A stretch of 35,722 nt of DNA from Thermoplasmatota archaeon. Its GTDB lineage: Archaea > Thermoplasmatota > Penumbrarchaeia > JANQNL01. The notes beneath the pieces are model-generated. The model saw only the letters and a list, made by a program, of their open reading frames with translations, ran no database searches and was not told the DNA's origin. A program made the position numbers and the translations under genes. Numbering within the stretch: the stretch's first letter is position 1; each line of letters opens with the position of its first letter. The stretch is taken from positions 1 through 35,722 of the forward strand of contig JANQNL010000218.1 of the NCBI GenBank assembly GCA_028279585.1, read 5' to 3'. Shown piece after piece: positions 26,128 to 34,441 of this stretch.

Positions 26128-29100
26128 ATGCGTTCAAATGTCGTTGTTATAGCAGCACTGCTGCTGATCGGTCTTATCGGTATAGGCATCCCATTATCTG
26201 CTTTCGGAACTGATGGGACAGATATGGCTCGCACCTCAGTGCGTTCTGTGGTCCATGTTGGAGGGACAGGACCTGGAAATAATACTTCCATATCGGAGGG
26301 TATATCCAACTCAACCTCAGGAGGTTCCTTGATAATCCATCCTGGGACCTACAATGAGAACGTCATCATACCCACTGGAAAGACTTTGGACGTCGTTGGG
26401 ACCAATGTCATCATATCAGGGACCAACACCTCAATGAGCACTCTGACCATCGATTCTCCGTGGAGCAATGTCACCGGACTCACCCTGATGAACAGTGGCA
26501 CTGCAGCTGGTAATGCTGGCATATACATCAATTCCGACAATAATCGCATCATAGATTGTGTCGTAACCACCAATCCCGCAGATGGGATCTACGTCAATAA
26601 CTCAGAAGGCAACCTCATCAGTGGGTGTACGGTGGATGAGAGCGATATGACAGGGATAGTCTTAGCAGGTTCCAACATGAACACTATCACCGATTGCACT
26701 ATAACAGGCTCTATGAACGATGGGGTCTACATCAACATGTCGAATGGGAACTCGATCATAGACACAAGCATCAATGCAAACGGGTGGACCGGTATCTCGA
26801 TAGACACAATAACGAACACCCAGATAACCGACTGTAACATCTCCAATAATGGTAGGGATGGATTGTATGCAAGCTCCTCCACAGGCTTGACATTGACTTC
26901 TGTCAACTTCACCTCGAACGCACTATCAGGGATCTCACTGGATTCTGTTGGGTCCTCAGGTCTGAACAATGTTAGAAGCTTCTCGAACAGTGTGGACGGA
27001 GCTTACTTCCTGGACTCATCCTCTGTGACGGTATCATCATCGGCCTTCTGGACCAATGATATGTCTGGGATCTCGATCCGGGGTGGGAACGGTCATGTGA
27101 TCAAGAACACAACTTCCTACACCAATGGTATTGATGGATTCTATATCGAGATGTCACACCATGTGAGGTTCGAGCATACCCTTGTTCATTCCAACGACTA
27201 TTCAGGGATCACACTTGCAGATGCTACATATTGTTCCATCGCAATGAGCAACCTTACCTCGGATTATGATGCAAGCATCAATCTCAAAGGTTCGGATTTC
27301 AACTATATCACAGCGAACATGTTAGGAAATAACGACAAGTACGCTGTCCAACTGGACATCGATTCGAACAATAATCACATCTTCAACAACCACATCAACA
27401 ACAATAAACCAGGTGGGAGACAGGGATACGATAATGGGACCGACAACATGTGGGATGATGGTTCCCGCGGCAATTACTGGTCGGACTGGACATCTCCAGA
27501 TGTTGATGGGGATGGTATCGTGGATATCCCTTACCCCCTGTGGGGAGTTGGGAACGGGTCCGATAGATATCCGCTCACTGCACCAAAAGGTGTCCCGAAC
27601 ATCTTCACAGAACCTGTGACCACTACTCCAGAAAGAGAGCTCTACCTTGTCGAATATGGTGCCACGGACTCCGATACACCCCCGACAGGACTTGTATGGG
27701 ATTTCGACTCCAATGCATCCTGGCTTGATTTCAATGAGGACCTCGAGCTCTTCGGTACCCCCACCACAGAGGACATGGGTGTTTACTGGGTCATGATAAG
27801 TGTTTCAGATGGTACTTTCACTGACACGACGGAGTTCGATCTCGAGGTCATCAATGTGAACGATCCACCGGTCATCACTACCACCAATGTCAAGACCTGC
27901 TATGAGGACATCACATACTATGTTGATTACGAGGCAGATGATATAGATCCCACAAAGGACACGCTCTACTGGTTCATGACCGAAGGGCCTTGGTGGCTTT
28001 CCATGGACATGTCATCCGGTGTACTTACAGGTGTCCCAGGCAACTGGGAGGTCGGTACACACGATATCACAATAGATGTGAACGACGGACGAGGGGGTGA
28101 GGACTCTACCTCTTTCACATTGACGGTCGAGGATGTCAACGATGTTCCATACCTGAACTCGACCCTCCCAGATGTGACCTTTGATGAGGATACGACCTTC
28201 TATGTTGGCTATCTGCCGTTCTTCTTCTTCGATATCGATGATGAGCTAACCTTCAGGATCGAGGGGAACGACAAGATCTCGGTAGACATCTCAGACGGTC
28301 ATGTCAACCTTATCCCAGAAAGGGATTGGTCTGGATCAGAGGAGCTGACCATATATGGAAACGACTCGAAAGCAGAGGTCACAGATACGGTCCTGGTGAC
28401 CGTGCGAGAGGTCAACGACGCGCCCACAGGTCTTTCGATTGACATTACCAATACGACCTTCATGACAGAGGAGGAACAGACATGTCGAGGGACCGCCGAG
28501 GATGTGGACATCGTTTATGGAGACTCATTGACCTATACATGGACCTCTAACGTCACAGGGACCATTGGAACAGGTCAGAACATCACGTTCCTTTTGCAGC
28601 CAGGTGCTCACACGATAACTCTGAACGTCAGTGATGAGCGAGGTGGATGGCAGAAGACCAGCATCTATGTGAACGTCGAGGAGAAGGAGGAGATAGGGTC
28701 GGACCTACAGATGTCCAACTCGTGTTGGTTCCTTTTGATAATCATCATAGCTGTTGTGGCCATCGTTGCTTTGATATCCTTCTTCGTTATCAAAAAGAAG
28801 ATGGACGAGAAGGAGGACGAGGAGCCCGAACCAGAACCTGTGGACGAGGAAGAGGAGTATGTGGAACCAGAACCTATCGAAGAACCTGTTGTTGTAGAGG
28901 AGCAGATGGACCTCCCTATTGATGAGCAGTTCCAGCCGGTCCAACCGGAAGAGGAAATAGAGGATGCCATCTCATACGGAGATATCGTCGATAGCTCTGA
29001 GGATGAAGCCCAGCCAACAGAGGATGTCAGCATGGAATCCGTGGTCTCGGAGCTTTTCAATATGGACGAAATTCATCAGGAGGGGGGAGAGGTCCTTGAG

Positions 29101-29202
29101 GCAGCTTGCTATAATTGTGAGGGAATGATCCCTATAGAGTCCAACGACAGACCATTGCTCTTGACATGCCCGCACTGTGGAACAGAGAGTCAGCTCGATT
29201 AA
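26128..29202 (+). CDS. NosD-like surface protein with C-terminal zinc ribbon
   Basis: The product is 1024 residues from the ATG at 26128, where it begins with a proper signal peptide (MRSNVVVIAALLLIG). Residues about 35-455 are a NosD/PbH1 right-handed beta-helix (SGGSLIIHPGTYNENVII) closed by NYWSDWTSPDVDGDGIVD. Three CADG/Ig-like modules (about 490-766) and a further Ig-like domain (about 767-850) follow. A helix at about 864-888 is followed by KKKMDEKEDE and an acidic, Pro-rich tail. Unlike its relatives, the tail ends in a compact zinc ribbon: CYNC (Cys994, Cys997), sixteen residues, CPHC (Cys1014, Cys1017). Likely a glycosylated surface protein whose cytoplasmic end contacts a partner. 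It lies inside the glycosylation locus and is followed directly by the GT-C gene. Confidence 0.9.
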   Translation: MRSNVVVIAALLLIGLIGIGIPLSAFGTDGTDMARTSVRSVVHVGGTGPGNNTSISEGISNSTSGGSLIIHPGTYNENVIIPTGKTLDVVGTNVIISGTNTSMSTLTIDSPWSNVTGLTLMNSGTAAGNAGIYINSDNNRIIDCVVTTNPADGIYVNNSEGNLISGCTVDESDMTGIVLAGSNMNTITDCTITGSMNDGVYINMSNGNSIIDTSINANGWTGISIDTITNTQITDCNISNNGRDGLYASSSTGLTLTSVNFTSNALSGISLDSVGSSGLNNVRSFSNSVDGAYFLDSSSVTVSSSAFWTNDMSGISIRGGNGHVIKNTTSYTNGIDGFYIEMSHHVRFEHTLVHSNDYSGITLADATYCSIAMSNLTSDYDASINLKGSDFNYITANMLGNNDKYAVQLDIDSNNNHIFNNHINNNKPGGRQGYDNGTDNMWDDGSRGNYWSDWTSPDVDGDGIVDIPYPLWGVGNGSDRYPLTAPKGVPNIFTEPVTTTPERELYLVEYGATDSDTPPTGLVWDFDSNASWLDFNEDLELFGTPTTEDMGVYWVMISVSDGTFTDTTEFDLEVINVNDPPVITTTNVKTCYEDITYYVDYEADDIDPTKDTLYWFMTEGPWWLSMDMSSGVLTGVPGNWEVGTHDITIDVNDGRGGEDSTSFTLTVEDVNDVPYLNSTLPDVTFDEDTTFYVGYLPFFFFDIDDELTFRIEGNDKISVDISDGHVNLIPERDWSGSEELTIYGNDSKAEVTDTVLVTVREVNDAPTGLSIDITNTTFMTEEEQTCRGTAEDVDIVYGDSLTYTWTSNVTGTIGTGQNITFLLQPGAHTITLNVSDERGGWQKTSIYVNVEEKEEIGSDLQMSNSCWFLLIIIIAVVAIVALISFFVIKKKMDEKEDEEPEPEPVDEEEEYVEPEPIEEPVVVEEQMDLPIDEQFQPVQPEEEIEDAISYGDIVDSSEDEAQPTEDVSMESVVSELFNMDEIHQEGGEVLEAACYNCEGMIPIESNDRPLLLTCPHCGTESQLD

Positions 29203-29212
29203 GGGGTGGACC

Positions 29213-31636
29213 ATGGAAAAGCAAGATGACCCAGGGTCGACCCTCGACAAAGTCTTGCACTACTGTAAGGGATCCAAGGTAGACCCGATCTTCATCCTCA
29301 TCCTCATCCTAGCAACCTATGTGAGAGCAATAAAACTGACCGATAGTGGGTTCTACACCGACGAGGCGAGGGAAGCGTTGCTTGCTCAGCAGGTCCTGCA
29401 CCAGGACCTACCAATGTATGCGTTCGCAGAGGGCCAGTACATTCATCTTCTCATCACCAAGCTCTCGTTCGCGATATTTGGTGTCAGCGAGATGTCAGCC
29501 CGCCTTCCGACCCTGGTCTTTGCCATAGGAACGATCGCATTGGTCATGTACATGTCATCAGAGATGTTCGGTGACAGAAGGATAAGTTATCTTGCCGGAT
29601 TCCTCATGGCCATATCCGCATGGCATATAAAGTGGAGCATAATCCTTAGGCCATACTCGCTGCTGATGATGCTTGCCGTTGCAGTGGTCTATCTCACGTT
29701 CAAGGCCATCCGCACCGAAAGGCCGGTCTATTACTATCTATCGGGAGCCCTTATGGTGATCTCCCTGTTCACAAGCCGTTTCAGTCTCGTCCTTGTCCTG
29801 GTCCTCGTAACATACTATGCCGTGACAAAGAAGCTTGTGAACAAGCATCTTTTCATCTCAACTCTCCCACCGCTACTACTGGGTTCGGCCATCGGGATGT
29901 ATCTCTTATGGAGGGGTGATTTCGACATCGTCTTCGAGGAGGTTACCGGAGCCTGGTGGAGCAACTCCAATCCATCCTATTACATCATTCTCATCCTGGA
30001 CAAGCTGACCATTGTGGCCCTCATCGTTATCCTGGCCGCAAGCTACTGGGTGTTCAAAGGTAAGAAGATGGACCAGACCGTGGTCCTGATCATGCCGCTT
30101 GTCTACCTCGTGATGTTGAGCTTCTTCTTCACATCCAAACAGGACAGGTACCTCTCGGTGCTGATCCCGTTCCTGTACATCCTCATCGCCATCGGGACCG
30201 TCAGGATGATCCTGATGTTCCATAAGAAGGTGACACCGTCGAAGGTCTTTGCCTTGGTCCTGATATTCTTAGTCTGTGCTGGTGATGTTGCGATGTTCAC
30301 ACCAGCACGACCCATTCATAATTACAGAGAGAACTACACTGTAGAGTGGAGAGAATGTTGCGAGTTTGTCGAAGAGAACATGCATGAGGGAGATTACATC
30401 CTCGCAACCGTGGACCATCCCGTAGAGTTCTATCTGACAGAACCCAACGCATCATTGGTCTATGACTGGGATGAAGCTGTGGACATCATATGGGGAACAG
30501 ATATTCGCCAGAACTCCACCATCTGGCTGATTGCTGATAAAGGTCGTTTCCATAATACACTAGAATCTTGGCAACAGGATTGGATATGGGAAAACCTCGA
30601 CATGGTCTACGAGACCGAGCATAACTACGTGTTCAACAATTCGGTCTTCGACAAGGCGTGGCGTGTACCTCTGAACTATATCGACGCATCCATGAGCTCC
30701 ATGGACATCGTCCTCTCGACTGAAGAATGGCCTGCAGAGAGGTATCTCGGGATAGATGCCTACTCGGACTGGTATGGCATGATAGACCTTTACAACACCT
30801 CGTTCATGGATGCTGTATGGCTGAACGGAGTTCCAGATAATGCAACCGTCTGGTTCCTGGTCGAGAAGAACGTGTTCTATCATGATTACGAATACTGGCA
30901 AAGGGAATGGATATGGGAGAACTTCGATAATGTGTGGGAGTCAGAACATGTCATCCTGTTCAAGAGCTCCAAGTTCGATAAGGTCTGGAAGCAGGCTTGC
31001 GATCAGGTACTGTACGAACTTGCGGAGCAGGACCTAGTCCTTTCGACACAACCAGACCTCATCGATGAGTATATGAACACCACGATATACTCGGACTGGG
31101 ATGAGACCATAGACAAGTACGGCGTGACGTTCTCTGATGCCATTTGGCAAAAGGGCCTACCGCAGGATGCTGATGTCTGGTTCATCGCTGACAAGGATAC
31201 CTTCTACAATGACCTGGAGTTCTGGCAGCGTGATTGGCTATACAGGAACTTCGATATCACCTGGGAATCGCAGTTCACATATGTGTTCAAGGGGACCAGG
31301 TTCGATAGGGTCTGGAAGGAAGCATGTGATAAGGTCAACGCTGACTTCAACCCGGGTGACATCCTTCTCTCCACAGAATCAGAACCAGTTGAGAACTATC
31401 TAGGCATCACCACATACTCTGACTGGAGCTCCACCATAGTCGAATACAACATCACGTTCGAGGATGCCATGTGGCATGATGGTGTACCCAACGGAACCTC
31501 GGTCTGGTTCATTGCCGAGAAGCACTTCTATTACAATAACTTCGATTACTGGCAGAGGGATTGGTTCGATAGGAACTTCATAGTATACTGGGAATCAGAC
31601 CATACCTTGGTCTTCATCAACGAGGGGTCCAGTTGA
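29213..31636 (+). CDS. GT-C (PMT-like) glycosyltransferase with repeats
   Basis: The product is 807 residues from the ATG at 29213, which has GGGGTGG at 29203-29209. A longer frame from 29177 overlaps the previous gene and is not favoured. The N-terminal half has about ten helices. The first outside loop carries the GT-C catalytic Asp-Glu (FYTDEAREALLAQ, Asp50-Glu51), and ISAWHIKWSIILRPYSLLMM matches the conserved region of GT39/PMT-2-type enzymes. Such enzymes transfer a sugar from a polyprenyl phosphate outside the membrane. The C-terminal half (about 376-807) is four tandem copies of a 108-110-residue module (GDILLST...YSDW...VWFIAEK...YWQRDW). The stop overlaps the next start (TTGA). Its neighbours suggest it decorates surface proteins; donor and acceptor are unknown. 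Confidence 0.88.
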   Translation: MEKQDDPGSTLDKVLHYCKGSKVDPIFILILILATYVRAIKLTDSGFYTDEAREALLAQQVLHQDLPMYAFAEGQYIHLLITKLSFAIFGVSEMSARLPTLVFAIGTIALVMYMSSEMFGDRRISYLAGFLMAISAWHIKWSIILRPYSLLMMLAVAVVYLTFKAIRTERPVYYYLSGALMVISLFTSRFSLVLVLVLVTYYAVTKKLVNKHLFISTLPPLLLGSAIGMYLLWRGDFDIVFEEVTGAWWSNSNPSYYIILILDKLTIVALIVILAASYWVFKGKKMDQTVVLIMPLVYLVMLSFFFTSKQDRYLSVLIPFLYILIAIGTVRMILMFHKKVTPSKVFALVLIFLVCAGDVAMFTPARPIHNYRENYTVEWRECCEFVEENMHEGDYILATVDHPVEFYLTEPNASLVYDWDEAVDIIWGTDIRQNSTIWLIADKGRFHNTLESWQQDWIWENLDMVYETEHNYVFNNSVFDKAWRVPLNYIDASMSSMDIVLSTEEWPAERYLGIDAYSDWYGMIDLYNTSFMDAVWLNGVPDNATVWFLVEKNVFYHDYEYWQREWIWENFDNVWESEHVILFKSSKFDKVWKQACDQVLYELAEQDLVLSTQPDLIDEYMNTTIYSDWDETIDKYGVTFSDAIWQKGLPQDADVWFIADKDTFYNDLEFWQRDWLYRNFDITWESQFTYVFKGTRFDRVWKEACDKVNADFNPGDILLSTESEPVENYLGITTYSDWSSTIVEYNITFEDAMWHDGVPNGTSVWFIAEKHFYYNNFDYWQRDWFDRNFIVYWESDHTLVFINEGSS
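30340..31633 (+). repeat. Four tandem ~109-residue modules
   Basis: Approximate bounds are 30340-30663, 30664-30991, 30992-31318 and 31319-31633. Shared landmarks in each are a (D/E)(I/L/Y)(V/L)L(S/A)T-type strand, a Tyr/Asp-Trp motif, (V/I)W(F/L)(I/V/L)(A/V)(E/D)K, YWQR(D/E)W or a variant, and a closing F(D/N)(K/R)xW in the first three. Copies 2-4 resemble each other more than copy 1. Confidence 0.85.
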
Positions 31637-33003
31637 AGGTCAGGACGAAGACCAGACCATCCCTCAAGTATGGGCTGGTATATTTCTTCATCACTGTCAT
31701 CCTGATCTATTTGTGTATCCTACTGATCCCTGGTCTTCTTATTGACAACTACCTGAAGGTCTTTGGGACCATACCGTTCATCATCATTGTGTTCTTCTCA
31801 CTACGGTTCTATGTCTTTGCTGTAGCTACCTTGATCAAACCAAAGATCAAGCTGGTCCGCCCGAAGAAGTATCCTTTTGTATCCATCATAGTCCCAGCCT
31901 ACAATGAGGAAGCGGTGTTGGATAGGACCATCAGGTCCATGCTGGAGCTGGACTATCCAAAGGACAGGCTCGAGGTCCTATATGTCTACGAGTCACATTG
32001 CACCGACAGGACCGAAGAGATCATCCTGAAGTATGCAAAGAAGGACCAAAGGATAGTTCCGCTCAAGAGGAATGAGAAGAAAGGCGGAAAGGCTGCTCCG
32101 TCCAACTATGGGATAAGGCATGCCAAGGGAGACATCATTGGGATATTCGATGCAGACCACTCCCTCAACCCAGACCTCGTTCTGTATGCTGTCAATCTTC
32201 TGAGGGACAAGAGGGCAGGATGTGTCAGAGGAAGGTGTCGGGTGATCAACAGGAATGCCAATCTCTTAACGAGGCTGGTCGCCATAGAGCGTGACGTTGT
32301 GGAGCGGATAGGGATATTTGGAGCCTACAAGATGGGAGGGTTCTCGAACTTCGGTGGTGGACATGGTTTCTTCAGAAAGGAGGTCTTCGACGAGCTTGGC
32401 GAGTTCGATGAGGACATCCTGAACGAGGACATCGATTTCACCATGAGGCTGCACATGGCCGGATATCATGTTGTGGATATTCCACAGATGCAATCATGGG
32501 AGGAGAACCCCACATCGTTCAAGGTCCTTTGGAACCAGAGAAAACGTTGGTCCAGAGGATGGATCCAAGTGTGGAGAAGGTACATACTCCAGGTCCCATC
32601 CTGCAAGAACATGTCCTTGTTCAAAAAGCTAGACACCATGGTGAGCCTTTCATCTTCTGTTTCATCTGCTGTGACGATATTCATCTTTCCGCTCCTCGTC
32701 CTATCTTTGATAGGTTACACCACAACAATGCTCATCCGACCGGTTGCCTTACCGCTGTGGGTCCTAGTGACGATCACACCCATCCTGACAGGTTGGCTAG
32801 TTTGGTTGCTTGACCGAAGAGAGAAGGACCCACCAGATATCCTCGATATCCCAATGTCGTTCCTACTGCTGCCTTATATCTTCGTCCATTTCATCATCGG
32901 ATGGACCTCCTTTTTGGACGAGTTCGTTCTGGACAGACCCTACTCGTATGTGAAATCAGATAGGGCGACCTGTAAGAAAGGTAATAAAAAGTCTAAAAAA
33001 TGA
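31633..33003 (+). CDS. Processive-type GT2 polysaccharide synthase
   Basis: The product is 456 residues, starting with TTG at 31633 inside the upstream stop (TTGA overlap) and preceded by GAGGGG at 31622-31627. Two N-terminal helices precede a GT2 domain (VSIIVPAYNEEAVLDRTI at about 82). It contains DAD (Asp173, FDADHSLNPD), an ED motif (NEDIDF, Asp266) and Q-R-x-R-W (QRKRW, Gln302-Trp306). C-terminal helices complete the layout typical of cellulose, hyaluronan or NodC-type synthases. It probably extends a glycan chain processively and may export it, or makes a lipid-linked sugar used by the upstream GT-C enzyme. The coupled start suggests co-translation with that gene. The polymer made cannot be deduced. 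Confidence 0.9.
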   Translation: MKVRTKTRPSLKYGLVYFFITVILIYLCILLIPGLLIDNYLKVFGTIPFIIIVFFSLRFYVFAVATLIKPKIKLVRPKKYPFVSIIVPAYNEEAVLDRTIRSMLELDYPKDRLEVLYVYESHCTDRTEEIILKYAKKDQRIVPLKRNEKKGGKAAPSNYGIRHAKGDIIGIFDADHSLNPDLVLYAVNLLRDKRAGCVRGRCRVINRNANLLTRLVAIERDVVERIGIFGAYKMGGFSNFGGGHGFFRKEVFDELGEFDEDILNEDIDFTMRLHMAGYHVVDIPQMQSWEENPTSFKVLWNQRKRWSRGWIQVWRRYILQVPSCKNMSLFKKLDTMVSLSSSVSSAVTIFIFPLLVLSLIGYTTTMLIRPVALPLWVLVTITPILTGWLVWLLDRREKDPPDILDIPMSFLLLPYIFVHFIIGWTSFLDEFVLDRPYSYVKSDRATCKKGNKKSKK

Positions 33004-33013
33004 TGTTTTAGAC
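32991..33013 (+). terminator. AT-rich inverted repeat at the synthase stop
   Basis: GTCTAAAA (32991-32998) and TTTTAGAC (33006-33013) are exact inverted copies around a 7-base loop and span the TGA stop. It may help end the transcript, though the stem is weak. Confidence 0.4.
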
Positions 33014-33053
33014 AAAAATAGACTTTAATGCACCAACCAATGATAGTGTGGTG

Positions 33054-33344
33054 ATGACAATGTTCGCCGCACTACTACCTGCAATACTCGCCTCAATAGC
33101 CTTCAACACCGGAGCCGTCATCGGACTCAATCTTCTATTGATGGGGTTCATCCTGATCATAAATGCTGTTTTCTTCGTTGCCTGGATAGCACTTTGTGTC
33201 TGGGTCTACAGGGATGCAGAGAAGAGAGGTATGAACGGAGTTCTCTGGCTGCTCGTCGTCATCGTCGGGCAGCTGCTCGGACTCATCCTGTACTTCATCC
33301 TGCGTGACGATCATCCAAAAAGAAGGAGGCTTACAAGTTATTAA
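33054..33344 (+). CDS. Small membrane protein, unknown role
   Basis: The product is 96 residues if the ATG at 33054 is used; in-frame GTG codons at 33048 and 33051 are alternatives. A weak TATA-like TTTAAT at 33024-33029 is about 27 bases upstream. Two or three hydrophobic helices are seen. WVYRDAEKRGMNGVLWLLVV followed by GLILYFILRDDHP resembles short membrane domains that precede zinc ribbons or cytoplasmic modules in other archaeal proteins; here it ends in basic KRRRL. No function is assigned. It is separated from the convergent PGF-CTERM gene by a strong hairpin. Confidence 0.75.
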   Translation: MTMFAALLPAILASIAFNTGAVIGLNLLLMGFILIINAVFFVAWIALCVWVYRDAEKRGMNGVLWLLVVIVGQLLGLILYFILRDDHPKRRRLTSY

Positions 33345-33367
33345 GAGAGGACTGAGACAAAAGATCA

Positions 33368-33397
33368 GGGAACAGAGGATGGTGATCCTCTGTTCCC
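33368..33397. terminator. Perfect 13-bp hairpin between convergent genes
   Basis: GGGAACAGAGGAT (33368-33380), loop GGTG, then its exact reverse complement (33385-33397). Because it lies between two 3' ends it can serve both strands; ATTATTAT follows on the plus side. Hairpins are not the classic archaeal terminator, so the role is inferred from position. Confidence 0.65.
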
Positions 33398-33416
33398 ACT
33401 ATTATTATCGGTACGC

Positions 33417-34391
33417 TTACCTTTTCCTTGGAATAAGGTAACCAAAGCCGATGACGCCTAAGAAGGCGAGGATCCCAAAGCCTGGAAGTGGATTTGCGCT
33501 GCTTCCACCAGACAGACTGTAGGACTTAAGCTCGACAGTGTTCTCGAGCTCACCCTCATAGTAGGTCTCTGTTTTTACCCAGAGTCCACGAGAGTCGATG
33601 TACATTAACTCGTAATCATCAGAGTAATCGGGGTCCTCAATGATCTTGAGGACTAGACACTTGAAGGTGCCTGCTTTGACCTTGACCTCTTCCTCTTTCA
33701 GGACCTCGATCTCTTCGGTGTTGGTCGTTGTGTAGGATTCGTCTGTGGTCTCCCAGTCTCCCCAATCACCATCACCCTCCTTTGTCCTGGTCTTGTCCTC
33801 TCCCTCATACTTGTACTTCTCCTCTTCCTCCCAGGAATCTCCTACCTTGATAGGGAACGGAGGGGCCTGATGGACCTTCTCGTAGGTGTTGGCCCCAGTC
33901 TGCTCGGTCTCAGACTCGGTGTCCTTGAGCCACTGCTCGAACATGGTACCCTCAATACCTTCATACTCCATCTTTGTGTATGAGGTGTACTCCTCCTCGG
34001 ACTTGACCTCGACCCATCCATCCTTGGTGATCCAACTTGTGATGACGGAGTCCATGTCCATTTCGGTGTTTGCTGTGATGCCCTCTGTGGACATTGAGCC
34101 TGAGCCTTTGACCATCATTCTGATCTTGACCTTGTAACAGTCATACTCCTTCCCATCTCCAGCTGTGACCTTCTCCTCGCCGATGACCTCGTACTTATGC
34201 TCGGATTTGTCGATCTCGTACTCTATGTCACCTTCCATATCTCCAAGGTCCACCTCTGTCTCGAACTCCATGTAGTCGCCCTTGGACAACTTAGTGTAAC
34301 CGGTTATCTCCATCTCTGCGCTCGCAGCAAAGCTGAATACAACGCATGCGAACAGCAGGAATATCAGTGTTAGTCCTATGAACTTACGCAC
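33417..34391 (-). CDS. Secreted PGF-CTERM protein
   Basis: The product is 324 residues from the GTG at 34391, with GGTGG just upstream (34396-34400). A TTG start at 34412 lies upstream of the transcript start predicted from the TATA box. A signal peptide (RKFIGLTLIFLLFACVVFSF, cleaved near ASA) is followed by a mainly beta, Glu/Lys/Thr-rich domain with no recognised family. The C terminus is NPLPGFGILAFLGVIGFGYL plus basic residues, a PGF-CTERM sorting signal: PGF, one hydrophobic helix, then RKR. In known archaea archaeosortase ArtA processes such proteins and anchors them to lipid; artA is not in this window. Likely a surface-anchored protein of unknown activity. Confidence 0.85.
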   Translation of the reverse strand: MRKFIGLTLIFLLFACVVFSFAASAEMEITGYTKLSKGDYMEFETEVDLGDMEGDIEYEIDKSEHKYEVIGEEKVTAGDGKEYDCYKVKIRMMVKGSGSMSTEGITANTEMDMDSVITSWITKDGWVEVKSEEEYTSYTKMEYEGIEGTMFEQWLKDTESETEQTGANTYEKVHQAPPFPIKVGDSWEEEEKYKYEGEDKTRTKEGDGDWGDWETTDESYTTTNTEEIEVLKEEEVKVKAGTFKCLVLKIIEDPDYSDDYELMYIDSRGLWVKTETYYEGELENTVELKSYSLSGGSSANPLPGFGILAFLGVIGFGYLIPRKR

Positions 34392-34424
34392 GTAACCACC
34401 TAAAATGAACAAATCAACGGTGGT

Positions 34425-34434
34425 AATTATACAT
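34425..34434 (-). promoter_or_regulatory. TATA box for the PGF-CTERM gene
   Basis: On the minus strand this reads TGTATAATTA, a few bases after the kinase stop. Predicted transcription starts near 34401, leaving a short leader with GGTGG ahead of the GTG at 34391. Confidence 0.5.
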
Positions 34435-34441
34435 TTGTATC

